A model generated the notes under the pieces. It did not search any database, had not been told where the DNA came from, and was given only the letters and a program-made list of their open reading frames with translations. The position numbers were made by a program, and so were the translations under genes. Of a stretch of DNA of 64,000 nt, positions 34,349 to 42,877 are shown one piece after another (the stretch's first letter is position 1; every line of letters begins with the position of its first letter). The stretch is from contig NZ_DFBS01000004.1 of the NCBI RefSeq assembly GCF_002366715.1, forward strand, positions 27,511 to 91,510, written 5' to 3'. Origin of the DNA: Halomonas sp. UBA3074 (GTDB lineage: Bacteria; Pseudomonadota; Gammaproteobacteria; Pseudomonadales; Halomonadaceae).

Positions 34349-35122
34349 TTAGAAGTTGGCTTTACGCTTTTCGACAAACGCTGCCATGCCCTCTTTCTGC
34401 TCGTCGCCAGCAAAGCAGAGCGCGAACAGGCTGGTTTCCAGCGCCAGGGCGCTATCCAGGTCTTGATCCAAGCCGTCGTGTACCGCCTGTTTAGCGCCAC
34501 GAACGGACTGTGGGCCATTGCCCTTGAGCTGTTTGGTGAGCTCTTCGACGTAGCTTTCCAGCTCTGTTTGCGGCATCACGCGGTTCACTAGGCCGATACG
34601 CAGCGCTTCCTGGGCGTCAATTTTACGGCCAGTGGTGACCAGATCAATCGCCATGGCAGGGCCGACGCGGCGAGGCAGACGTTGGGTGCCGCCAAAGCCA
34701 GGGATGACGCCCAGCAGCACTTCCGGCTGGCCGAATACGGCGTTGTCGCTGGCTACTGCCCAGTCGCAGGCCAGCGCCAGTTCGCAGCCGCCGCCAAGGC
34801 AAAACCCGTTCACCAGCGCGACCACCGGCACGGGCAGTGTCTCTAGGCGTTTAATGGTACGCAGCGCTTGGCTGGCAAAAGCGCGCGCCTGTTCGGGTGT
34901 TTTTTCGCGCATTTCGGTGATATCCGCACCGGCCACGAAGGACTTTTCGCCCGCACCGGTAATCAGCACAGCGCGTAGGTTCGGGTGGGCTTCAAGCTCA
35001 ACCAAATGTGCTTCCAGGGCGGCCAACACTTCGCTGTTAAGGGCGTTCAGTGCTTTAGGACGATTGATGGTCAGTCGCACCATTCCATCGTTATCAACCT
35101 TCTCAATGACTGCTTCGCTCAT
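34349..35122 (-). CDS. Enoyl-CoA hydratase (crotonase)
   Basis: A 257-residue crotonase that hydrates trans-2-enoyl-CoA in beta-oxidation. The oxyanion-hole segments are AGADITEM and GFCLGGGCELALACDWAV, with the catalytic glutamates in the latter and in GQPEVLLGVIPGFGGTQRLPRRVG. AAGGAG precedes ATG 35122. Last gene of the acyl-CoA degradation group, 117 bases after the dehydrogenase stop. Confidence 0.94.
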   Translation of the reverse strand: MSEAVIEKVDNDGMVRLTINRPKALNALNSEVLAALEAHLVELEAHPNLRAVLITGAGEKSFVAGADITEMREKTPEQARAFASQALRTIKRLETLPVPVVALVNGFCLGGGCELALACDWAVASDNAVFGQPEVLLGVIPGFGGTQRLPRRVGPAMAIDLVTTGRKIDAQEALRIGLVNRVMPQTELESYVEELTKQLKGNGPQSVRGAKQAVHDGLDQDLDSALALETSLFALCFAGDEQKEGMAAFVEKRKANF

Positions 35123-35239
35123 GGCGGACTCCTTATTCGATTTGTTATTGAATATGAAAGTGAATACCACTCAACCCTAGCGAACGCTTGGTTGAGTGGC
35201 AATGACTTCTTTATGCTGGGCTGGTTTCGTCAACGCAAG

Positions 35240-36088
35240 TTAATCGTAGTGATAGAAACCGCGACCGCTTTTGCGGCCTAGATAGCCCGCGGCGACCATG
35301 CGCTTGAGCAGTGGGCAGGGGCGGTATTTGGGGTCGCCAAAACCCTCTTGCAGGACGTCCATAATCGCCAAACAAACGTCCAGGCCGATCAGGTCCGCCA
35401 GCGCTAACGGCCCCAGAGGATGAGCGGCCCCTAGCTTCATCGCTTCATCAATCGCTTCTGGCGTAGCGGTTCCTTCTTGCACGATAAACGCCGCTTCATT
35501 GATCATCGGCACCAGCAGGCGATTCACCGCAAAGCCCGGCGCATCACCTATCGGCACGGCGGTTTTGCCCAGCGCCTTTGCGAGCGTTTCAATCTCGGCC
35601 ACGGTCGCGTCCGAGGTTTGCTCGGCGCGAATCACTTCCACCAGTTTGAGCACTGGCACCGGGTTAAAGAAATGCATGCCCACCACGCGCTCGGGGTGCT
35701 CACATACCGCCGCCAGGCGGGTGAGCGACAGCGACGAGGTGTTGGAGGCTAAAATAGCGTCACTGCTCAGGCGGCTTAGGTCACGAAACAGCGTCTCTTT
35801 AAGTTCGGGCTGCTCAGGGGCGGCCTCAAGAATGATCTCGCAGGCGCCCAGGTCATCCAGCGTGGTCGTGGTGGAAAGGCGCGCTAACGCCGCGGTTTTA
35901 TCCGCCTCGCTGAGCTTCTCTTTCGCCACTAACTTGCCCAAGCCTTTGTCGATATTCGCCTCGGCACGGGAAAGCTGCGGCTCGGCCACATCATAGAGCC
36001 GAACATTGAAACCGCTGGTGGCAACCACTTGAGCGATCCCCTGCCCCATGGTTCCCGCGCCGACAACACCGATCAACTTGTCACTCAT
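35240..36088 (-). CDS. 3-hydroxyacyl/3-hydroxybutyryl-CoA dehydrogenase
   Basis: A 282-residue NAD-dependent dehydrogenase (HBD/PaaH group). Cofactor motif GAGTMGQGIAQV, catalytic histidine in VGMHFFNPVPVLKLVEVI and the C-terminal helical GLDVCLAIMDVLQEGFGDPKYRPCPLLKRMV are clear; it ends with the typical GRGFYHYD. GGGAGAG precedes ATG 36088. Sits 38 bases after the acyl-CoA synthetase stop. Together with the crotonase it covers the two middle steps of beta-oxidation. Confidence 0.94.
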   Translation of the reverse strand: MSDKLIGVVGAGTMGQGIAQVVATSGFNVRLYDVAEPQLSRAEANIDKGLGKLVAKEKLSEADKTAALARLSTTTTLDDLGACEIILEAAPEQPELKETLFRDLSRLSSDAILASNTSSLSLTRLAAVCEHPERVVGMHFFNPVPVLKLVEVIRAEQTSDATVAEIETLAKALGKTAVPIGDAPGFAVNRLLVPMINEAAFIVQEGTATPEAIDEAMKLGAAHPLGPLALADLIGLDVCLAIMDVLQEGFGDPKYRPCPLLKRMVAAGYLGRKSGRGFYHYD

Positions 36089-36126
36089 GCACACTCTCCC
36101 TATTGGTCAACAATGCGTTGCCTTGA

Positions 36127-37755
36127 TTAATGCTGCTTGGCTTCTTCACGCAGTACGAATTTTTGAATCTTGCCCGTGGAGGTTTTGGGCAGTTCACTGA
36201 AAATAACCGTTTTAGGGACCTTGTAGCCCGCCAAATGCTCGCGGCAGTGGGCGATAATATCCGCCTCGGTGACTTCACCGTACCCGACCTTGAGCTTCAC
36301 AAACGCACAGGGCGTTTCGCCCCACTTCTCGTCAGGCTTGGCGACCACCGCCGCCTCTTCTACGGCGGGATGGCCGTAAATAGCGTCTTCCACTTCGATG
36401 GTCGAGATGTTCTCTCCCCCGGAAATAATGATGTCTTTCGAGCGATCTTTGATTTCGATATAGCCATCCGGATGCCAAACCGCCAGATCGCCGGTGTGAT
36501 ACCAACCGCCTTCCAACGCCTGCTGAGTGGCCTCCGGGTTCTTCAAATAGCCTTTCATGACGTTGTTGCCGCGCATCAGGATCTCGCCCATGGTCTGGCC
36601 ATCTTTGGGGACGGGTTCCATGGTCAGCGGGTCGGCCACGCACAGGGCTTCCAGCATGTGGTAACGCACGCCCTGGCGGGCTTTGATTTTGGCCCGTGCT
36701 TCGATGGGTAATTCATCCCACGCCTCACGCCAGGCACACACGGTCACCGGCCCGTACACTTCCGTGAGGCCATACACATGGGTGACTTCAATGCCCAGCT
36801 TCTCGACCCCGGAAATCACCGAGGCGGGCGGCGCAGCACCGGCGGTGGTCACTTTGACCGGGTGGTCGAACTGGCGTTTATCTTCCGCGGGTAGGTTCAC
36901 CAGGCCATTGAGAATAATCGGCGCGCCGCTGAAGTGAGTCACTTTTTCATCGCCAATCAGTTGCATGATCTTTTTGGGGTCGACCCGGCGCAGGCATACG
37001 TTCACGCCCGCATTGGCGGCAATGGTCCACGGAAAACACCAGCCGTTGCAGTGAAACATCGGCAGCGTCCATAGGTAGATCGGGTGGTGGGGCATGGCCC
37101 ACTCCATGATATTGCTCACCGCGTTGAGATAAGCGCCGCGATGGTGATACACCACGCCCTTAGGTTTGCCGGTCGTGCCAGAGGTGTAGTTCAGCGAGAT
37201 CGCCTCCCACTCATCCGCAGGCAGTTGATAGGCGAAATCGGCGTCACCCTCGTTTAGCAGCGCTTCGTACTCGATCTCACCAATGCCTTGCGTGTCGCCG
37301 AGAAACTCTACATCGGCCACATCGATGATCAGCGGTTTATCGGTTAGCTTGGCGACGGCTTGCTGGATAACCTCAGCAAACTCGGGATCGACCAGAATGG
37401 CTTTCGCTTCGCCGTGCTCCAGCATATAGCTGATCGCCTCAGCATCCAGACGAATATTAAGCGTGTTAAGCACGCAGCCCGCCAGCGGCACGCCAAAGTG
37501 CGCTTCAAACATGGCGGGAATATTAGGCAGCATGGCGGCCACCGTTTGGCCCGGCTGAATGCCCCGCTGCTGGAGAGCAGAAGCAAGCTGGCGACAGCGC
37601 GCCCAGGTTTGCCCCCACGTGAGCCGGGTGCCGCCATGTACGATGGCAGGGTAATCGGGATAAATCGACGCCGAGCGTTCGATAAAGGTCAGCGGTGATA
37701 GCGGTACGTGGTTAGCGGCGGATTTAGGCAAGCCTTGTTCGAAAATAGCGGCCAT
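36127..37755 (-). CDS. Fatty acyl-CoA synthetase (AMP-forming, AlkK/FadD3-like)
   Basis: A 542-residue ANL-superfamily ligase. It has P-loop LNYTSGTTGKPKGVVYHH, the adenylate motif THVYGLTEVYGP, the hinge YHTGDLAVWHPDGYIEIKDRSKDII and the C-terminal lysine in PKTSTGKIQKFVLR. Size and text resemble medium-chain acyl-CoA ligases. It activates the acid that the neighbouring dehydrogenase and hydratase then degrade. Its leader (37756-37886) has a 13-bp tandem repeat and a GC-rich hairpin. Confidence 0.93.
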   Translation of the reverse strand: MAAIFEQGLPKSAANHVPLSPLTFIERSASIYPDYPAIVHGGTRLTWGQTWARCRQLASALQQRGIQPGQTVAAMLPNIPAMFEAHFGVPLAGCVLNTLNIRLDAEAISYMLEHGEAKAILVDPEFAEVIQQAVAKLTDKPLIIDVADVEFLGDTQGIGEIEYEALLNEGDADFAYQLPADEWEAISLNYTSGTTGKPKGVVYHHRGAYLNAVSNIMEWAMPHHPIYLWTLPMFHCNGWCFPWTIAANAGVNVCLRRVDPKKIMQLIGDEKVTHFSGAPIILNGLVNLPAEDKRQFDHPVKVTTAGAAPPASVISGVEKLGIEVTHVYGLTEVYGPVTVCAWREAWDELPIEARAKIKARQGVRYHMLEALCVADPLTMEPVPKDGQTMGEILMRGNNVMKGYLKNPEATQQALEGGWYHTGDLAVWHPDGYIEIKDRSKDIIISGGENISTIEVEDAIYGHPAVEEAAVVAKPDEKWGETPCAFVKLKVGYGEVTEADIIAHCREHLAGYKVPKTVIFSELPKTSTGKIQKFVLREEAKQH

Positions 37756-37782
37756 GGTCGGCTCCTGTTGTTGTTAAGCATC

Positions 37783-37834
37783 CGTTTTAAGGGGTCGTTT
37801 TAAGAGATCGTTTTAAATAGTTGTTTTGATTGCC
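37783..37834 (-). repeat. 13-bp tandem repeat in the acyl-CoA synthetase leader
   Basis: Three adjacent copies of CGTTTTAA plus five variable bases (37783-37795, 37796-37808, 37809-37821) and a weaker fourth (37822-37834). They lie 28-79 bases upstream of the acyl-CoA synthetase start on the minus strand. Regular 13-base spacing is iteron-like. Could be regulator half-sites or replication slippage. Confidence 0.75.
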
Positions 37835-37842
37835 TAGAAACG

Positions 37843-37869
37843 GCACCGCCGCCTCTAGGGCGGCGGTGC
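37843..37869 (-). terminator. GC-rich hairpin after the acyl-CoA dehydrogenase gene
   Basis: GCACCGCCGCC (37843-37853) and GGCGGCGGTGC (37859-37869) form a perfect 11-base stem with a 5-base loop, starting 18 bases past the dehydrogenase stop. No T-run follows on the minus strand, so termination may be partial and readthrough into the ligase gene possible. Confidence 0.65.
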
Positions 37870-37886
37870 TGACTCGCGTATTAACG

Positions 37887-39674
37887 TCAATAAACCTCAA
37901 ACTCGCTCAAGCACTGTGTTCCCGCCTCGATCACCGCGCGTTGGGCACGCCCTACCGGTAGCCACTGGGTGATCGCAAATTCCGCGCTGCGTAACTTGGC
38001 AGTATAGAAGGGATCGCCGCTGCCGTTATTCAGGGCAGCCTGGGCACGCAGTGCCGACTGGCCCATTTGCCATGCGCACAGCACGTGGCCCGCCAAGTTA
38101 AGAAATGGCGTGGCATAGGCCTGCACCGCATCGGCGCCGTTCTCAGGGTCACTGCCCTGCGCTAATACCATCGCCTGGGCGGCTTTTAAATCCTCCAGGC
38201 CTGCGGCCAAACCAGCGCCCAATACTTTCAATGCAGGGTCGGCGTTGAGCTGCTCCACGGTGGTGGCCACGTCTTTCAACAGCGCCGTGAGCGCTTCGCC
38301 GTTGTCACGTTGGAGCTTACGCCCCGCCAAGTCGAGCGCCTGAATACCGTTGGTACCTTCATAAATCGGCGCAATGCGGGCATCGCGCAACAGCTGGGCA
38401 GCACCGGTCTCCTCCACGTAGCCCATCCCGCCGTGCACCTGAATGCCCATGGAGGCAATATCCACTGCTTGATCAGTGGAGAAGCTTTTGATCACCGGGA
38501 TCAGGATATCGGCGCGGGCCTGGGCGGCGTGGCGGGCTTCATTACTTTCAGCGTGGCGGGCGGTATCCAGTTCGGCGGCGCAATAAAGCGCCAGCGCACG
38601 CAGCGAATCGGTACGCGCACGCATGGAGAGCAACATCCTGCGCACATCCAAATGATCGCTGATAGTGCAGTCGGCACCGCCACGCGATTTCGGCGCGCGC
38701 CCCTGGCGGCGCTCCAACGCGTAGGCAAAGGCATGCTGGCAGGCGCGCTCGGCCACGCCAATACCTTGAATACCGACTTTATGGCGCGCCTCGTTCATCA
38801 TGGTGAACATGTGGTTCAGGCCACGCCCCTCTTCACCCACCAAATAGCCAACCGCGCCGCCGTTCTCGCCAAAACTCAGCGTGCAGGTGGGCGAGCCGTG
38901 AATGCCCAGCTTGTGTTCGATAGACGCGCAGGTGACATCGTTACGCTGACCCAGGGAGCCGTCGTCATTAACCAAGAATTTGGGCACCAGAAACAGGGAG
39001 ATGCCTTTATTGCCTTCCGGCGCATCAGGCTTGCGGGCCAGTACCAGATGAATGATGTTCTCGGCGGCGTCGTGTTCGCCCCAGGTGATATAGATCTTCT
39101 GACCGCTGAGGCGGTAGTGGTCGTTTTCAGGCACAGCGCGAGTGCGCACTTGAGAGAGGTCTGACCCGGCTTGAGGCTCGGTCAGGTTCATGGTGCCGGT
39201 CCAGGTGCCTTCTACCAGTTTCGGCAGGTAGGTGGTTTTTAAGGAATCGCTGCCATGGTGGGCCAATGCCTCAATGGCACCGGCGGTGAGCATCGGGCAA
39301 AGGCCTAGTGCCATGTTGGCGCCGTGGAGCATCTCCTGCACCGCACTGGCAACCACCTCGGGCAGATTTTGGCCACCTAACGCTTCGGAAACACCAATGC
39401 CGTTCCAGCCGCCTTCGACATACGCCTGATAGGCCGCCGCGAAACCTTCCGGCGTGGTGACGCTGCCGTCGGCATTGCGCTTAGCCCCCTGCTGATCGCC
39501 AATCTTGTTGAGCGGCCCCCAGACGTCACCGGCCAGTTTCGCCGCTTCTTCGAGTACCGCTTCGACCAGATCAGGCGTGGCCTCTTCAAAGCCCGGCAGG
39601 CTGAGCGAGCGATGCGCTAGCAGCTCTTCGAGCACAAAGCGCAAGTCACGTATCGGCGCGGCGTAAACATTCAT
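37887..39674 (-). CDS. Acyl-CoA dehydrogenase (FadE/DmdC-type, long form)
   Basis: A 595-residue FAD flavoenzyme of the long acyl-CoA dehydrogenase group with an extra N-terminal helix region and a C-terminal extension. The FAD/acyl site TGTMNLTEPQAGSDLSQVRT, the QVHGGMGYVEETGAAQLLRDARIAPIYEGTNGIQALDLAGRK block with the catalytic glutamate in YEGT, and the final LPVGRAQRAVIEAG are seen. It performs the first step of beta-oxidation. A PsrA-like palindrome lies just upstream of its ATG. Confidence 0.94.
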   Translation of the reverse strand: MNVYAAPIRDLRFVLEELLAHRSLSLPGFEEATPDLVEAVLEEAAKLAGDVWGPLNKIGDQQGAKRNADGSVTTPEGFAAAYQAYVEGGWNGIGVSEALGGQNLPEVVASAVQEMLHGANMALGLCPMLTAGAIEALAHHGSDSLKTTYLPKLVEGTWTGTMNLTEPQAGSDLSQVRTRAVPENDHYRLSGQKIYITWGEHDAAENIIHLVLARKPDAPEGNKGISLFLVPKFLVNDDGSLGQRNDVTCASIEHKLGIHGSPTCTLSFGENGGAVGYLVGEEGRGLNHMFTMMNEARHKVGIQGIGVAERACQHAFAYALERRQGRAPKSRGGADCTISDHLDVRRMLLSMRARTDSLRALALYCAAELDTARHAESNEARHAAQARADILIPVIKSFSTDQAVDIASMGIQVHGGMGYVEETGAAQLLRDARIAPIYEGTNGIQALDLAGRKLQRDNGEALTALLKDVATTVEQLNADPALKVLGAGLAAGLEDLKAAQAMVLAQGSDPENGADAVQAYATPFLNLAGHVLCAWQMGQSALRAQAALNNGSGDPFYTAKLRSAEFAITQWLPVGRAQRAVIEAGTQCLSEFEVY

Positions 39675-39696
39675 GGCGAACCTCGGGCTGAAAAAT

Positions 39697-39710
39697 GAAA
39701 CAAATGTTTG
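39697..39710 (-). promoter_or_regulatory. PsrA/FadR-like operator upstream of acyl-CoA dehydrogenase
   Basis: GAAACAAATGTTTG is an imperfect palindrome of the form (G/C)AAAC-N4-GTTT(C/G), the published form of Pseudomonas PsrA boxes. It is 23 bases before the acyl-CoA dehydrogenase start. No psrA gene is in the window, so binding is inferred. Confidence 0.5.
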
Positions 39711-39799
39711 AAAGGCTAAGGTGGATAGTAGTAATACTCACCCGCCTACACCATTAGCCCAAGGTATCAGCCTCCAACGCTCAGCGCCCTCACCCGAGG

Positions 39800-41173
39800 C
39801 TACTTTCGCACGCCCGTTTGCTCCACATCATCATAATAAGTGATATGACTCTCATCTTCCGCCGGCGGCCCGACCACGGGCTCGGCGGCGTCAACGTCCC
39901 ACACGGCATCGGAAAGGTCTTCCAGGTGCTCGTGCTCTAGCGCCCCTTGCATCAACTCTTCAGTGACTACTAGCTCGGCACCGGCAGCGGTCATGGGTGT
40001 CGTGGGGGTGAACGGCGCCACCGGCAGCGGCGCAGGACGCACATGACGACGCCAGGAGAAGAACATCACAAAGAACAGGCTCATTGAACCGAAGGCCCAG
40101 AATAACCCCGCATCGCCCATCGCGGTCATGACCGGCGAGATCAACAGCGGGCTGATAGTGGCGCCAATCGAATTGATCAACAGCAGGCCCTGGCTCATGC
40201 GCACAAGCGCCCCCGCCGGTGCCCGGTCGGCGGCGTGGCTGACCGCCACCGGATAGAGGGCAAACACCCCACCGCCCAGCAGGAACAGCAACACCGCCAA
40301 CAGCGGCGTGGAGAGCGGCAGCCACAGTATCGCCGCCGAGATCAGTACGCAAAATCCGCTGATCCCAATCAGGACCATCTGGCGGTCATGGCGATCTGAC
40401 CAACGGCCTATCGGGTACTGCAGCAGCATGGCGCCCATGATGACGACCGCCATCATCTGCCCCACCTGGCTAACGCTCATGCCATTACGCTGTAGATAAA
40501 GAGGCAGTAGCGTATACGCAGCGGCGACCACCATCCCTGAGCCCAAGCTGCCCATCACGCCGGTCGGCGTTAGGGTGATCAGTCGATGGGGGGGCAGCGG
40601 TTCAGCGTGTTCCATGATCGGCGACACGCGGGGAATCATCGCCATCGGTAGCACAGAGAGCGACGCTAACAGTCCAATCACCATAAAGGGTGCCGTCACG
40701 CCCATGGCATTGGTCACGCCCAGCAGCAACTGCCCCAATACGCCCGCGGCATACAGTGAAATCATATACAGCGCCAGCAAGCGGCCACGGACTCTTTGAT
40801 CACCCGCGGTAAGCAACCAGCTTTCAATGACCAGATACACCCCAACGGTGGCCCAGCCGCCGATCAAGCGCAGCGCAAACCAGGCCCAGGGGTCGAAGAA
40901 CAGACCTTGCAGCAGCACCGTCACGGCCACTAAGGAGGCAAAACTACCGTAGGCGCGAATATGGCCAATACGCAGTAGCAGACGGTCATTCACCATCGCC
41001 CCTAGCGCCAAACCGATAAAGTAAGCCGACGAGACAATACCGATCACCGTGGCCGACTCACCGGCGGCGTCCAGGCGCACGGTAATCAGGGTGGCCAGAA
41101 AACCGTTGCCGATCCCGAGTATGAAGAGCCCTAAAAGGGGCGCCAGCGCCATGGCCAACAGTTGCCGCGACAT
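39800..41173 (-). CDS. MFS transporter (YcaD-like) with acidic C-terminal tail
   Basis: A 457-residue major facilitator protein with 12 membrane helices. Family motifs NDRLLLRIGHIRAYGSFA, GGWATVGVYLVIESWL and GRWSDRHDRQMVLIG are visible, typical of the YcaD/sugar-phosphate-like MFS branch. After the last helix there is an unusual about 75-residue cytoplasmic tail rich in Asp/Glu/Val (EELMQGALEHEHLEDL, PPAEDESHITYYDD). ATG 41173 has AGGTGAGG upstream. Substrate unknown. Confidence 0.9.
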   Translation of the reverse strand: MSRQLLAMALAPLLGLFILGIGNGFLATLITVRLDAAGESATVIGIVSSAYFIGLALGAMVNDRLLLRIGHIRAYGSFASLVAVTVLLQGLFFDPWAWFALRLIGGWATVGVYLVIESWLLTAGDQRVRGRLLALYMISLYAAGVLGQLLLGVTNAMGVTAPFMVIGLLASLSVLPMAMIPRVSPIMEHAEPLPPHRLITLTPTGVMGSLGSGMVVAAAYTLLPLYLQRNGMSVSQVGQMMAVVIMGAMLLQYPIGRWSDRHDRQMVLIGISGFCVLISAAILWLPLSTPLLAVLLFLLGGGVFALYPVAVSHAADRAPAGALVRMSQGLLLINSIGATISPLLISPVMTAMGDAGLFWAFGSMSLFFVMFFSWRRHVRPAPLPVAPFTPTTPMTAAGAELVVTEELMQGALEHEHLEDLSDAVWDVDAAEPVVGPPAEDESHITYYDDVEQTGVRK

Positions 41174-41340
41174 GAAAACCTCACCTTGACCGCAGGGATG
41201 AAAAACAGGCGTGAAAAACGTTTCTAACGCCTTCAAATAAGCCGTTATCACACCTGGCACACCGGGTCAGGCAGCAATAGCGGCGCGCAATTATTGCCCC
41301 CAAGGAGGCAAAGTCAATGCTTTTCTAAGGTTACAATTCT

Positions 41341-41985
41341 TCACCTTAGCGTTTTATGTAGAATAACCGTGTCTGGGCCAGGAAATTCCACTACCAAACA
41401 CTGCTTTTGCGCCCACCAACGAAAGGTTTCTTCACTAAAAAAGCTGATGTGCGTGGGGTCGCTAATATAGTGCCAGCGAGCAAAGGCGTCTGGGGTAGAA
41501 ACGCGCTTCGTCATCAGGCCCAGATAGCCGCCTGGCACCAGCTGCCCGGCCAGCTGTGTCAGCACTTGGCCAGGTTGGGACAAGTGCTCAACGACTTCGG
41601 TGGCAGTGATAAAATCAAACGTTTGGGTGAGCACGCCAGCATCTGGAGCATAAAAAGGGTCGTAGATGGCCATGGGGTGCCCGTGCTCGGCGAACATCAC
41701 GGACAGGGTTGGCCCTGGCCCGGCCCCAAAATCGAGCCCGCGGGCGCCGGGTGGTAGCTTGGCCAGCAACGGGGTAAATAAACGCCCTAAAAAGCGCCGG
41801 TATCCCGTATCATGCGGCGAGTTTTGATGTTTGTCGTATTCGGCTTTTTCAGCGGCGGCGCTCAAATGCTGCTCGGGGGGCACAAATACCAGCTGGCACG
41901 TGGCACACTGGTAATAGTCACGACGCTGATCCCGATGGTAAAGCGCTGTGGTGGTTTCCGCGCAGAGGGGGCAGCGATGCATCAT
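41341..41985 (-). CDS. Class I SAM-dependent methyltransferase with zinc-ribbon N terminus
   Basis: A 214-residue methyltransferase. Its N terminus is a zinc ribbon (CPLC and CATC pairs). SAM motif I is GLDFGAGPGPTLSVM, and the post-motif region is FDFITATEVVEHLSQPGQVLTQLAGQLVPGGYLGLMT. Resembles methyltransferases acting on small molecules or sugars. ATG 41985 is chosen; the start of the divergent VOC gene is 40 bases away, so the two share a very short promoter region. Substrate unknown. Confidence 0.86.
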   Translation of the reverse strand: MMHRCPLCAETTTALYHRDQRRDYYQCATCQLVFVPPEQHLSAAAEKAEYDKHQNSPHDTGYRRFLGRLFTPLLAKLPPGARGLDFGAGPGPTLSVMFAEHGHPMAIYDPFYAPDAGVLTQTFDFITATEVVEHLSQPGQVLTQLAGQLVPGGYLGLMTKRVSTPDAFARWHYISDPTHISFFSEETFRWWAQKQCLVVEFPGPDTVILHKTLR

Positions 41986-42025
41986 CGTATTCTCTGGCTT
42001 ATCGTTATGTATTAAGGAAAGTGGC

Positions 42026-42409
42026 ATGCTATCAGGTCTGGATCATCTTGTTGTTACAGTGACCGATATGGGTCGCGCCGTCGATTTCTACTCACGCGTT
42101 TTAGGCTTGGACGTTCGCTATCGAGATGCCCAACGGGTCGATTTAATGCTCGGCGACACCGCACTCCGCCTGCACCAAACCGACACCGATATTGCGCCTA
42201 TCTCAGCAACGCCCACGCCCGGCAGCCTGGATTTATGCCTGCGTTGCCAATTACCGCTGGATGAATTCAAGCAGCATTTGGATGCGCTGGCTATCGAAGT
42301 CGAGCTCGGCCCCGTGGCGCGCCAAGGGGCCAATGGCCCGATCGAGTCGATCTACCTGCGCGACCCCGATGGCAATCTGCTGGAGATTTGCCGCCCCGCG
42401 TCACGTTAA
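42026..42409 (+). CDS. VOC-family (glyoxalase/dioxygenase fold) protein
   Basis: A 127-residue VOC protein with two beta-alpha-beta-beta-beta modules. Metal ligands appear as the histidine in GLDHLVVTV, ALRLHQ and the glutamate in GNLLEICRP. Family start DHLVVTVTDMGRAVDFYSRVLGLDV is clear. AAGGAAAGTGGC precedes ATG 42026. Relatives include fosfomycin-resistance-like and methylmalonyl-epimerase-like proteins; the substrate is not recognisable. Confidence 0.88.
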   Translation: MLSGLDHLVVTVTDMGRAVDFYSRVLGLDVRYRDAQRVDLMLGDTALRLHQTDTDIAPISATPTPGSLDLCLRCQLPLDEFKQHLDALAIEVELGPVARQGANGPIESIYLRDPDGNLLEICRPASR

Positions 42410-42423
42410 AGCAAGACACATTC

Positions 42424-42451
42424 AGTAGTACGCAATTAGTAGTACGCAATC
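42424..42451 (+). repeat. 14-bp direct tandem repeat
   Basis: AGTAGTACGCAAT followed by T (42424-42437) is repeated at once with a final C (42438-42451). It lies 35-62 bases upstream of the first DUF4870 gene. It may simply be slippage, or a paired binding site. Confidence 0.7.
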
Positions 42452-42485
42452 AGCACGATCGAGCGATTTACGGTAAGGAAATGAC

Positions 42486-42875
42486 ATGCAAGATAACGCC
42501 CATCAGGCGCCTTTAGAAGGCGACGTTGTCAGTGAAGAGCGATCTCATCAGCCCGACACCACCATGGCGATGGTGGTCTACGCGCTCTACCTGGCGAGCT
42601 TCTTTCTTGGTTTTACGTCGATTATTGGCGTGATCATTGCCTACGTCTATAAGGGCAAAGGCCCGGTCTGGTTAGACGAGCACTACCGCTATCAGATCCG
42701 TACGTTCTGGATAGGGTTAGTCTACGGCATTGTCTTTTCGGTCTTGACCCTGATCCTAATTGGCTTCCCGCTACTGCTGGCGCTCGCCGTTTGGTTGATC
42801 ATCCGCTGCGTTAAAGGCTTTAAAGGGCTGCAAGAGAAACGCGCCCCGTCCAACGTCGACAGCTGGCTGTTTTAG
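42486..42875 (+). CDS. DUF4870 membrane protein (copy 1)
   Basis: A 129-residue protein with three membrane helices after a polar about 25-residue N terminus. The core EHYRYQIRTFWIGLVYG and the end SNVDSWLF closely match the second copy at 43827. DUF4870/Tic20-like small membrane proteins have no established role. It is followed 2 bases later by an LpxL-type acyltransferase gene and so is surely cotranscribed with it. Confidence 0.88.
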   Translation: MQDNAHQAPLEGDVVSEERSHQPDTTMAMVVYALYLASFFLGFTSIIGVIIAYVYKGKGPVWLDEHYRYQIRTFWIGLVYGIVFSVLTLILIGFPLLLALAVWLIIRCVKGFKGLQEKRAPSNVDSWLF

Positions 42876-42877
42876 CG

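Noticed and set aside
38310..39164. 284-codon plus-strand frame opposite the acyl-CoA dehydrogenase
   Set aside because: Antisense shadow of a high-GC gene with clear flavoenzyme motifs.
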